From positions 310,001 through 374,000 of the forward strand of contig CANMOY010000002.1 of NCBI GenBank assembly GCA_947499595.1: a DNA stretch of 64,000 nt, read 5' to 3'. Each line of letters opens with the position of its first letter. The first letter of the stretch is position 1. Of the stretch, positions 34,140 through 42,654 are shown in pieces. The translations under genes and the position numbers were made by a program. Below the pieces are notes generated by a model, which saw nothing but the letters and a program-made list of their open reading frames with translations, was not told where the DNA came from and did not search any database. Source of the DNA: an uncultured Mesonia sp. (GTDB lineage: Bacteria > Bacteroidota > Bacteroidia > Flavobacteriales > Flavobacteriaceae).

Positions 34140-35311
34140 AAAAGTTTAAAAGCCCTTTATCAATTTATGTTTTATGGCACCCAGATTTTAAAGAAGGTAT
34201 AGATTATGCAGAAAGTATATATAAAACTTACAGTGGGGAAAACGGTAACGTAACACACGCCAAATATGACATACCTGTTAATTATAGGTCATTGCCTCAT
34301 AACAAGGAAACCTTTGCTGAAATACCATTTAATGAGTCTAAAAAAAATGTTCTTATCATTTTGGTGGATGATTATATGTTTAATGACACGAATTGGACAA
34401 CTGCTATAGATGATTTAATAAAATCAAAACCTAAAAACACAAGAATACTTCCTGTACCATTTAGTAAATACGCATTTGATTTCAACCCAGAGCACTTAAA
34501 TAATTTTCAATTTATTAAGACAGATGAAAGCCATTTTTATCCAGATAAGAATTCTTTTGATGTTAATAATAGAGTTATTAAATACAGACTACTTGAAAGC
34601 ATTGCAAAATTTTTATTTAACGTTAAGGAAAAATATGATACTGAAATACACAGTGATCCGCCAATTAAATTATTTATTTCGCACGCCAAGGATGACGGTA
34701 AAGATTTAGCGATACAATTTAGAAATCATATTTACAGTAATACTAAACTGAAAGCATTTTTTGACGCTAATGATATAGCAGATGGACATCAATTTGAACA
34801 GGAAATAAAAAAACATATAGACCACTCTGCATTTGTAATATTCAATACAGATATATATTCCGATAGAGAATGGTGTAGAAAAGAAATCATTATTGCTAAA
34901 AGATATAGATGTCCAATTATAGGTGTAATGGATATTAAAAAAGGAGAAAGAAGAAGTTTCCCTTATAGTGGAAATTTTCCTACTATCACTTGGAACAACA
35001 ATTTTGAAGAAATTATAAATCTAATTTTATCGCAAATTATCAGCGATAAATACAACGAACTTTATTTGAAATCAATCGTTGAGATGTATGAATTGGAAAA
35101 AAAACATAGTTGTTTAGTGCTTCCCAAAGCACCAGAATTATTTAACTATATTGATATAGAGAATCTCAAATCAGACAACAAGAAAGTTAAATCTCTTATT
35201 GTTTTATATCCAGATCCACCAATTGGTATAGAGGAACTCAGCTTGCTAAATGATGTAGACAAGAAAATTAAATTTATAACACCTCTTTTATTACCAACAT
35301 ATATTTTATAG
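34130..35311 (+). CDS. TIR-domain protein 4, degenerate TIR plus intact TIR and C-terminal tail
   Basis: A 393-residue protein. Residues 10-115 look TIR-like (SIYVLWHPDF, VLIILVDDYMFNDTNWTTA) but lack the catalytic Glu after the Trp. Residues 178-300 are a canonical TIR: IKLFISHAKDDGKDLA, FFDANDI, AFVIFNTDIYSDREWCRKE with Glu252. A tail (about 300-393) contains VLYPDPPIGIEELSLLND, seen in other TIR/SLOG-linked proteins as far as I recall. The first ATG overlaps TIR 3 by 10 bp; an ATG at 34136 would give an ATGA overlap. Confidence 0.82.
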   Translation: MRMKKFKSPLSIYVLWHPDFKEGIDYAESIYKTYSGENGNVTHAKYDIPVNYRSLPHNKETFAEIPFNESKKNVLIILVDDYMFNDTNWTTAIDDLIKSKPKNTRILPVPFSKYAFDFNPEHLNNFQFIKTDESHFYPDKNSFDVNNRVIKYRLLESIAKFLFNVKEKYDTEIHSDPPIKLFISHAKDDGKDLAIQFRNHIYSNTKLKAFFDANDIADGHQFEQEIKKHIDHSAFVIFNTDIYSDREWCRKEIIIAKRYRCPIIGVMDIKKGERRSFPYSGNFPTITWNNNFEEIINLILSQIISDKYNELYLKSIVEMYELEKKHSCLVLPKAPELFNYIDIENLKSDNKKVKSLIVLYPDPPIGIEELSLLNDVDKKIKFITPLLLPTYIL

Positions 35312-35313
35312 AT

Positions 35314-36273
35314 ATGAAAAAAGAAAATAAAGTAACTAACAAGGATTTAGATAAGTATGTTGCTGACGAACTAAAAGAAACGTTAAAAGAAAGAGAAGTT
35401 CATCTTTTTGACGGTAAAAATGTTGCTATTTCAATTAGCAATAGTCCTGAAATAGAAAATTTAGGTTTCTCATTAAAACATCAAAAAAATCTAATAACTG
35501 AGATAACCAGGTTTTTAATAATACACGGTAGTAATTTGATATATGGCGGAGATTTACGTCAAAATGGATACACTAGATTATTCTCAAACTTAATATATCA
35601 GTATAGGCCTAGTAAAGAAGCAGGTAAGACTTTTTTTAAAAATTACTTCAGTTTTCCTATTCATCTTAATCTTAAGACTACTGATGTTTTAGAATTTAGA
35701 AAAAATGGTGTTTTACCTATAAAAGTTCAGCCACCAGCAAATTTAGATATTGATGAGTCAAAATTCTATCCTCCTGAAGGAAATGATAATCTTTTCATAT
35801 GGTCAGAAAGTTTAACGAAGATGAGAGAAGAGATGCAAAGTAACACTGATGCTAGAATTTTTACTGGTGGTAGTATGTCCAATTTTAAAGGCAAATATCC
35901 TGGTCTTTTAGAAGAATCCACTCTTGCATTAAAAAATGATACACCTGTATATTTTATGGGCGTATATGGCGGCCTAACATCTAGAATCATTGAAGCTCTT
36001 AAAGGCAATAAACCACAAGAACTGACAATTGAATGGCAATCATCACAAAACAAAATTTATAAAGAGTTTGTAAGTCACTACAATTCTATAAATAGTGAAG
36101 AAAAAATAGATTATAAGTCAAATTTAGAGTTTCTAAACAATTATACTTTAGATAGATTAGCTAAAAACAATGGTTTGTCAGTTGAAGAAAACATAAGACT
36201 ATTTAGTACAGTTCATACTTCGGAAATAATTTTCCTAATTATGAAAGGACTAAATAAAACATTATCAAAATAA
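35314..36273 (+). CDS. SLOG-domain protein, putative nucleotide-signal receptor
   Basis: A 319-residue soluble protein. Rossmann-like SLOG motifs are GKNVAISISNSPEIENLGF (34-52), HGSNLIYGGDLRQNGYT (71-87), RIFTGGSMSNFKGKYPGLLE (181-200) and PVYFMGVYGGLTSRIIEALK (211-230). A small helical C-terminus (about 240-319) follows. SLOG domains bind or process NAD-derived nucleotides; in Thoeris ThsA the SLOG domain senses the TIR product. Here it stands alone, with no SIR2, nuclease or membrane domain visible. It starts 2 bp after TIR 4 and ends 1 bp before hsdR. Confidence 0.75.
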   Translation: MKKENKVTNKDLDKYVADELKETLKEREVHLFDGKNVAISISNSPEIENLGFSLKHQKNLITEITRFLIIHGSNLIYGGDLRQNGYTRLFSNLIYQYRPSKEAGKTFFKNYFSFPIHLNLKTTDVLEFRKNGVLPIKVQPPANLDIDESKFYPPEGNDNLFIWSESLTKMREEMQSNTDARIFTGGSMSNFKGKYPGLLEESTLALKNDTPVYFMGVYGGLTSRIIEALKGNKPQELTIEWQSSQNKIYKEFVSHYNSINSEEKIDYKSNLEFLNNYTLDRLAKNNGLSVEENIRLFSTVHTSEIIFLIMKGLNKTLSK

Positions 36274-36274
36274 G

Positions 36275-39200
36275 ATGGTAAACTACTCAGAATATAACGA
36301 CTCTCAAAAACCAGCACTTTCTCTATTACAAAAAATGGGCTGGCAATACATATCACCAGACGAGGTGTTTAAAGCACGTGGTGAGCTATACACTAACGTC
36401 ATTCTAGATGATATACTAGCAGCTCAGTTAGCTAAAATTAATGCTTTTGAGTACAAAGGAGAAGCCTACCAATTCTCTACTGGTAGTATTCAAGGCGCTA
36501 TTAACGCATTAAAAAATGTACCTAATGAGGGTTTAGTACAAACTAATGAGCGTGTGTATGATTTAATTACACTAGGCAAAAGTTTTAACGAGACGGTTCA
36601 AGGAGACCGTAAAGCCTATACCGTAAACTACATAGACTGGGAATATCCAGAAAATAATGTCTTCCACGTAACAGAAGAATTTGAGGTAGAAGGTCGCAAA
36701 GGCAAACGTCGTCCAGATATCGTACTATTCGTTAATGGTATTCCCTTTGTAGTTATAGAGAATAAACGTCGTGATAAAAATGAAGCGCTAGACGAAGCTA
36801 TTTCTCAAAACATTCGCAACCAAAGAGAGGACGAAGGCATTCCTAGACTGTTTTACTTCGCACAGTTGTTACTAGCAGTACATCCTAATGAAGTAAAGTA
36901 TGGAGCTACTGGTACCAAAGCCAAATTCTGGAGTGTATGGAAAGAGGATGCAGAACGTGAAATTACCAAGCTACTTAAAAAGAAGACTAATAACACGCTA
37001 GCTGAAGAAAGATTAGTTACAGAGCAAGATAAAGGCATTTATGCGCTGTGTAAGCCTGCAAGATTACTCGATTTAACCTATAAATACATCGTTTTTGATG
37101 GTCCAGACAAAAAAATATGTCGTTACCAGCAATACTTTGCTGTACAAGAAACCATACAGCGCGTAAAAACTAAAAACAAAGAAGGTAACCGTCAAGGTGG
37201 TGTAATTTGGCACACTACAGGTAGTGGTAAGTCATTAACAATGGTAATGCTTTCTAAAGCACTGGCGCTAGATAAGACAATAGAATCACCTAGAGTAATC
37301 ATTGTAACCGATAGAATAAGCCTAGACAAACAAATATTTAAAACGTTTGTAAACTGTGGTAAAAATGTCAAGAAGGCAAAAAGTGGTAATGACTTAGTAG
37401 AGCTATTGCAAGACAAAGGCAATGAAATCATCACTACCATCATTGATAAATTTGAAGTAGCCACAAAACGCGCTTCTTTTAAAGAGGAGTCTCAAAACAT
37501 ATTTGTACTCGTAGATGAAAGTCACCGCAGTCAGTACGGTAGCGCACACGCAAATATGAAGCGTATTGTACCTAATGCCTCATATATTGGTTTTACCGGT
37601 ACACCTTTAATGAAGTCTCAAAAAAGTACCTCTAAAAAATTTGGTGGTTTTATTCATAAATACACCATAGACCAAGCAGTAAAAGATGGTGCAGTATTAC
37701 CATTACTATACGAAGGACGCTCTGCAAAATTGAGTATCAACAAAAAACAAATAGATAAAGGCTTTGAGCGTCTAGCAGCACCGCTAAATGAAGAAGCGCG
37801 TAAAGATTTAAAAAAGAAGTTTGCCACCATAGCCAAGATCTACGAGTCTGATAATGTGATTGAAGAAATAGCCTATGACATTTCAGAACATTTTCGAGAC
37901 AATTGGAAGAACACAGGTTTCAAAGCACAGTTAGCAGTTCCTAGAATAGATGTAGCCATCAAATACCAAAAGTATTTTGAAGCGCAAACAGATCCTTCTC
38001 TTAGAATTAATACACGTGTAGTTTTCACACCACCAGATAGCAGACAAGATAACGATGATGTGTGGTCAGAAAGCTCTAGCGAATCGCAAAAATATTGGAA
38101 ACAAATCTTAGAACGCCATAATGACCAAGAAGCGTATGAAACAGATGTAATTCAGCGTTTTAAAGAAGATAGCAAGGAGGTTGAACTTATTATCGTAGTC
38201 AGCAAATTATTAACTGGCTTTGATGCACCTAGAAACACGGTACTATATTTAGCAAAACCACTAGTGGCACATAACTTATTGCAAGCTATTGCAAGAGTAA
38301 ATCGTCTATTTGAAGGTAAAGAGTATGGCCATATTATAGACTACGTAGGTATTTTAGGAAAACTTGATGAGGCACTAACAGAGTACAGTGCTTTAGAGGA
38401 TTTTGATGAAGAGGACTTAAAAAACACCGTAGTCGATGTAAAAGATGAAATACGTAAAGTTCCTATACGTCACGCAGAGGTTTGGGATATTTTTAAAGAG
38501 GTTTATGACAAAAAAGATATTGAAGCGCTAGAAAGGCACATAGCAGATAAAGACATTCGTGATCAGTTTTACGACCGTGTTTCTGCATTTGCTAGAATAC
38601 TCCAAACCGCATTAGCTTCAGACGACTTTTATAATGAATTTACAACAGAGCAAATTGGCTTTTATAAAAGCGAATTAAAGAAATTCCAAAGTTTACGTCT
38701 ATCAGTGCAATTCCGTTATGCCGAGAAAGTATCTTATAAAGAATACGAACCACGTGTACGTAAGCTATTAGATACTTATATAGATGCCGACAATGTACAA
38801 GTACTATCTCGTGATGTAAATATTTTTGACAAAAATATGGTACAAGAGGCATTAGAAAGTTATGGCAAAACACCAGCTTCTAAAGCAGACTTTATAGCCC
38901 ACCAAATGAAAAAAGTCATCACAGAAAATATGGAGAAAGATGAGGCTTTTTACAAAAAATTCTCAGAGTTGATAGAGCAAACCATTAAAGACTTTTACGA
39001 TGGTAGACTTACTGAAAAAGAATACCTCGAGGCAATGCAAAAAACAAGAGACGACCTAGAGAACGGCTATCAAGAAGGTATTCCAAATGCAGTACAAAAC
39101 AACCCAAGAGCGAGAGCTTTTTACGGAGCTTTAAATGAAGTACTCAACAAAAAACTGGATAAAGAAATTAGCAAACAAAAAGTTGCAGAGGCAGGAGTTG

Positions 39201-39391
39201 AAATTGAAGAGATTGTAAACAGTCTTATCATCACAGATTGGAAAAAGAATGTCGACATTCAAAACAAAATGGAAAATCAAATAGAAGATTATTTGATTGG
39301 TAAAAGAAGCCAATTAGGTATTGAAATCAGTTTTGATGAAATCGATGCCATATTAATCAAGTGCTTGCGTGTAGCTAAAAACAATTTCTAA
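36275..39391 (+). CDS. hsdR: Type I restriction endonuclease subunit R
   Basis: A 1038-residue motor nuclease. The PD-ExK nuclease site is RPDIVLFVNGIPFVVIENKR near 146-166. The helicase has Walker A VIWHTTGSGKSLTMVM near 310, the DEAD-like box FVLVDESHRSQYG near 412, motif III IGFTGTPL near 438 and motif VI LLQAIARVNRLFEG near 670. A C-terminal helical region binds the HsdM/HsdS core. It follows the TIR/SLOG genes without a gap, so it is separated from hsdM and hsdS only by the inserted genes. Confidence 0.95.
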   Translation: MVNYSEYNDSQKPALSLLQKMGWQYISPDEVFKARGELYTNVILDDILAAQLAKINAFEYKGEAYQFSTGSIQGAINALKNVPNEGLVQTNERVYDLITLGKSFNETVQGDRKAYTVNYIDWEYPENNVFHVTEEFEVEGRKGKRRPDIVLFVNGIPFVVIENKRRDKNEALDEAISQNIRNQREDEGIPRLFYFAQLLLAVHPNEVKYGATGTKAKFWSVWKEDAEREITKLLKKKTNNTLAEERLVTEQDKGIYALCKPARLLDLTYKYIVFDGPDKKICRYQQYFAVQETIQRVKTKNKEGNRQGGVIWHTTGSGKSLTMVMLSKALALDKTIESPRVIIVTDRISLDKQIFKTFVNCGKNVKKAKSGNDLVELLQDKGNEIITTIIDKFEVATKRASFKEESQNIFVLVDESHRSQYGSAHANMKRIVPNASYIGFTGTPLMKSQKSTSKKFGGFIHKYTIDQAVKDGAVLPLLYEGRSAKLSINKKQIDKGFERLAAPLNEEARKDLKKKFATIAKIYESDNVIEEIAYDISEHFRDNWKNTGFKAQLAVPRIDVAIKYQKYFEAQTDPSLRINTRVVFTPPDSRQDNDDVWSESSSESQKYWKQILERHNDQEAYETDVIQRFKEDSKEVELIIVVSKLLTGFDAPRNTVLYLAKPLVAHNLLQAIARVNRLFEGKEYGHIIDYVGILGKLDEALTEYSALEDFDEEDLKNTVVDVKDEIRKVPIRHAEVWDIFKEVYDKKDIEALERHIADKDIRDQFYDRVSAFARILQTALASDDFYNEFTTEQIGFYKSELKKFQSLRLSVQFRYAEKVSYKEYEPRVRKLLDTYIDADNVQVLSRDVNIFDKNMVQEALESYGKTPASKADFIAHQMKKVITENMEKDEAFYKKFSELIEQTIKDFYDGRLTEKEYLEAMQKTRDDLENGYQEGIPNAVQNNPRARAFYGALNEVLNKKLDKEISKQKVAEAGVEIEEIVNSLIITDWKKNVDIQNKMENQIEDYLIGKRSQLGIEISFDEIDAILIKCLRVAKNNF

Positions 39392-40092
39392 TGAGAAGTA
39401 TACAATACGGCACCAAAGAAATCTTTTACGAGCTGCAGCGGTCTAAGCGCAAAACCTTAGCTATTGAGGTACATCCAGATAGCTCTGTTCATATCATTGC
39501 TCCAGAAGATAGTTCTGTAAAAGATATTGATTTAAAAGTCGAAAAAAGAGCATCCTGGATTATCAAACAACAACAATACTTTGAACAATTTCTACCACGA
39601 ACTCCAGAGCGACAATATATCTCTGGTGAAACTCACTTTTATCTTGGTAAATCCTACCTTTTAAAAGTGATTGCCGGCAACAAGAATCAAGTAAAACTTA
39701 AAGCGGGTAGATTACAAGTAACCTGTAAAGAAACAACTAATCAAGAATTGGTAAAAAAACTATTGGCAAAATGGTATTATGAGCACGCCGAAAAGAAATT
39801 CAACAAAATAGCTATCGACGCTTTCGCGAAATTTAAAGAGTACGATATCAAAATGCCCACAATTGAAATTAGAAGAATGGCTAAACGCTGGGGAAGCTGT
39901 AATACAATAGATAAAGTCACCATCAATCCTGAAATTATAAAAGCTTCTTCTAAATGTATTGAGTATGTTTTGATCCACGAAATGTGCCATCTTGTAATAC
40001 CAAAACACAATAAAGAGTTTTACAATGTCTTGACTTCCATAATGCCTAATTGGAAAAAGTGGAAGGATAAGTTAGAGAATAAGTTATCATAA
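39391..40092 (+). CDS. YgjP/SprT-like zinc metallopeptidase
   Basis: A 233-residue DUF45/WLM-type metalloprotease. The zinc site is VLIHEMCHLVIPKHNKEF (HExxH near residue 195) with a downstream His. MAKRWGSCNTIDKVTINP before it is the family signature. Such genes often close type I restriction operons; the target is unknown. Its ATG overlaps the hsdR stop (TAATG). The codons near 145 include a GCTTTCGCGAAA palindrome copy (39820-39831). It is the last gene of the island. Confidence 0.88.
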   Translation: MRSIQYGTKEIFYELQRSKRKTLAIEVHPDSSVHIIAPEDSSVKDIDLKVEKRASWIIKQQQYFEQFLPRTPERQYISGETHFYLGKSYLLKVIAGNKNQVKLKAGRLQVTCKETTNQELVKKLLAKWYYEHAEKKFNKIAIDAFAKFKEYDIKMPTIEIRRMAKRWGSCNTIDKVTINPEIIKASSKCIEYVLIHEMCHLVIPKHNKEFYNVLTSIMPNWKKWKDKLENKLS

Positions 40093-40552
40093 CGCCACAC
40101 TTCCAGCACTTACTCATTCATTCCTTTCGCAAGCTACATTCATTCACTCGCAAAAGCTTTACGTTCGTGCGCAATACTAGTTATGTCCACTACGCACCTA
40201 CCTATCGGATAGACGCTCCATTACCATAATCAGTATTTTTAGCCAAAGCATGCTAAGTAAATGGCACATTCCTTAAGCAAATTCAACAGTAAATTAGTAT
40301 TTCAAACTATAGAAATTTTATAGCAATAGTCTTGGAGGAGGTCATTCGCTTAATTACAAGGCTAAACGATTGTTGTTACCAATTTGGTACCTGATAAATT
40401 AGTTGATAGAAGAAGTAGTTGTGCTTACTCTACTTTTTATGCATCTTTTTATAAAAGTACTATAGATCTTGTTTTCAATTTTTTTTTATAATTTGTTTAT
40501 TATTATTATTATTATTATTGCTTTATGAATAATTATAAAATTCATTAAAATT
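40093..40552. other. Intergenic stretch at the right edge of the defence island
   Basis: The 460 bp hold no convincing gene. They contain imperfect TTTCGCAAGC/CTCGCAAAAGC motifs (about 40120-40155) and a (TTA)7 microsatellite at 40497-40517. No tRNA copy, integrase or clear attachment repeat is visible. Confidence 0.6.
40497..40519. repeat. TTA trinucleotide microsatellite (7 units)
   Basis: Seven TTA units plus TT lie 34 bp before the next start codon and 1 bp after a TTTG box at 40492-40495. Changes in unit number would alter promoter spacing. Confidence 0.7.
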
Positions 40553-41074
40553 ATGAAAAAAATAATTGTATTTCCCATTTTAGTGCTTAGTGCATTTTTT
40601 ATAGCTTGTGAATCAGAACAGGAATTAATTCCAGCATCCAACACGGTAGAAGTAGTGCCAGCAGAAGAGTTTAAGATTTTTCCTTTGTCTATAAACCTGC
40701 CAGATAATTTTCTTGAATCTACCTACGACTTAAGTGAGCATGATTTAGATACTTTAATTTCTTCTTGGGTAGAAGAATTGTATGCCCTAGATTTCGCCCC
40801 AGAGTCAGAATCGTATTATATCGGTTTTGAATTCACTATTGATGATAATATTCTGACTTTAAAACCAGCTACCAGTGCAGGACTAGCGAATACCAAAGAT
40901 GCTGAGCAGAAAAATGCCTGGAAAAAAATGGCTACATTCGAGGATAATGAAATTATGCAAAAAAAGGTTGCCAAAGCAGCTCGCAAATTGGCTGAAAATT
41001 CTTCAACAACAAAATCCTTAAACATAAGGGTTAAGCGCACTCCAAATCAAATCATGATTGAAAGTAAATCATAA
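40553..41074 (+). CDS. Hypothetical lipoprotein
   Basis: A 173-residue exported protein with lipobox AFFIAC (Cys19). The mature part is acidic and rich in Glu and Ser, with a middle ISSWVEELYALDF segment and a C-terminal KVAKAARKLAENSSTTKSLN. I know no family. It is a single gene between the microsatellite and a terminator. Confidence 0.75.
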   Translation: MKKIIVFPILVLSAFFIACESEQELIPASNTVEVVPAEEFKIFPLSINLPDNFLESTYDLSEHDLDTLISSWVEELYALDFAPESESYYIGFEFTIDDNILTLKPATSAGLANTKDAEQKNAWKKMATFEDNEIMQKKVAKAARKLAENSSTTKSLNIRVKRTPNQIMIESKS

Positions 41075-41097
41075 ATTAAATTAGATTTCAATTGATT

Positions 41098-41122
41098 AAA
41101 ATCCGCTTAAAGCGGATTTTTT
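41098..41122 (+). terminator. Rho-independent terminator
   Basis: Arms AAAATCCGCT and AGCGGATTTT with a 3-nt loop (TAA) are followed by TTT after the lipoprotein gene. Confidence 0.85.
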
Positions 41123-41242
41123 AGTAGCGGCTGCTGGGTAATTCTTTTTGTTACTTCTAAAAACAAATCAAATTTACCTGCTTTATTTTAGGTAAATTTT
41201 AACATTAGCTTATATTTGCGGGTTTTACATAAATAAAACCAA

Positions 41243-42508
41243 ATGAAAAAATTAATACTTGCCAGTTTGCTGCTTTTTTGCTGCCAAATTGCTTTGAGTC
41301 AAACACAGTATTTGCCCGGTTATATCGTAAATAATTCTGGGGTAAAGCAACAAGTTGAAATCCGTGATGAAGACTGGAAGGCTACGCCCACTTCTATAAA
41401 ATACAGAAACACTCCAACAGGAAAAGTGCAGTCAGCCGAAATAAAAAATCTGTTGGCATTTGGCCTGAATCATGGACGTAGATTTGAAAGACATACGGTG
41501 CAAATCGATCGAAGCACAGATAATTTAAATATATTAAGTCACGTGCGACAATCTAAGCTTGAAGAAGCTACCTTAATTTTGGAACTGCTGGTTTCGGGTA
41601 AAGCAAAGTTGTATTATTATGAATCTGGGAACTTAAGACGCTTTTTTTATGCGAAGACAGATGGTAGGGTAGAGCCGCTGATTTATAAAAAGTATTACGA
41701 TCAGTATGATCGCATCACTACTAATAATAGGTACCAGCAACAATTATTTAATCATATGCGTTGCGAACAAATTTCGACTAAAGAAATCACCAGATTAGAT
41801 TATAAGAAAAGTGATTTGATGAACTATTTTATAAAGTATAATGCTTGTTTTGAGTCAGATGCGACTAAGACTAATAAGGATGTGCCAAAATTAGAAAAAA
41901 CAACCAATTATACCTATGACCTAGAGAAGGAAACTAAAGATAAAGCATACTTATTCTTGGGTATAAAACCTGGTTTTAGAAATTCATCTTTCGAAATTAC
42001 TGGTGCACCGCTTATAGGTGATGCGCGTAAGCCAAAATTTGATGATCAAACCAGTTTTACCGCTGGGATTGAAATTGAATATGTCTTACCTGTTCACAAC
42101 AACAAATGGGCGGCTTTTGTAGAGCCAACTTTTTTTCAGCGTTTTAAGGGGAGTAAAACCATTGAGGGCTACATAAATGAGGTAAGCTACAACTCAATTG
42201 AAGTCATATTTGGAGGGCGGCATTATTTTTATTTAAACAAAGAAGCTAAATTATTTCTAGAGGCAGGCTTTATTGTAGATACACCTTTTTCAGACTCAGA
42301 AGTTAGTTTTGACGGGCAAAGACCTGCTTTGACTGTGCAATCGGGTACAAGTTTTTCATTGGGAGCTGGTTTTAAGTATAACAACCGTTACAGTATAGCC
42401 GTTCGCTATCAGACCCCAAGAGACATACTCCGAAATTATATGACCTGGGATAGTGAATATAGCAATATCGGTGTAGTACTAGGCTATCATTTTAGCTTGT
42501 TGAAATAA
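41243..42508 (+). CDS. Secreted/outer-membrane protein of unknown function
   Basis: A 421-residue protein with a signal peptide (1-19, ending ALSQ). The N-terminal half (VNNSGVKQQVEIRDEDWKA to LLVSGKAKLYYYESGNLRRF) is typical of a flavobacterial family of unknown role. The C-terminal half (about 230-421) alternates strands and reads like an outer-membrane beta-barrel (AAFVEPTFFQRF, FLEAGFIVDTP, GVVLGYHFSLL at the end). A TATATTTG box at 41211-41218 is its likely -7 element. Confidence 0.75.
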   Translation: MKKLILASLLLFCCQIALSQTQYLPGYIVNNSGVKQQVEIRDEDWKATPTSIKYRNTPTGKVQSAEIKNLLAFGLNHGRRFERHTVQIDRSTDNLNILSHVRQSKLEEATLILELLVSGKAKLYYYESGNLRRFFYAKTDGRVEPLIYKKYYDQYDRITTNNRYQQQLFNHMRCEQISTKEITRLDYKKSDLMNYFIKYNACFESDATKTNKDVPKLEKTTNYTYDLEKETKDKAYLFLGIKPGFRNSSFEITGAPLIGDARKPKFDDQTSFTAGIEIEYVLPVHNNKWAAFVEPTFFQRFKGSKTIEGYINEVSYNSIEVIFGGRHYFYLNKEAKLFLEAGFIVDTPFSDSEVSFDGQRPALTVQSGTSFSLGAGFKYNNRYSIAVRYQTPRDILRNYMTWDSEYSNIGVVLGYHFSLLK

Positions 42509-42531
42509 AAAAATAACACTCTTCACAATTT

Positions 42532-42562
42532 AAAAGCCAACCGCTCAAGGTTGGCTTTTTAT
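42532..42562 (+). terminator. Rho-independent terminator
   Basis: Arms AAAAGCCAACC (42532-42542) and GGTTGGCTTTT (42549-42559) are followed by TAT after the barrel protein gene. Confidence 0.87.
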
Positions 42563-42654
42563 ATTTATTATCTATACTACTCCTTCAATTTCGTTTTTAA
42601 TGCTATTTAAATTTGCTTTGAAAAATGTATATTTATTGCTTTTTAAGATAAACT

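Noticed and set aside
32256..36273. Classical Thoeris (ThsA plus ThsB).
   Set aside because: No protein with SIR2 motifs is encoded in the island; the SLOG protein has no fused effector.
36853..37464. Frames of 60-90 codons antisense to hsdR.
   Set aside because: They mirror the codon pattern of hsdR and lack start context or motifs.
26008..40329. Ten-base direct repeat ATAGCAATAG at 26008-26017 and 40320-40329 flanking the island, as attachment sites.
   Set aside because: A 10-bp AT-rich match between two AT-rich spacers of about 1 kb and 0.5 kb is expected by chance, and neither lies at the tRNA.
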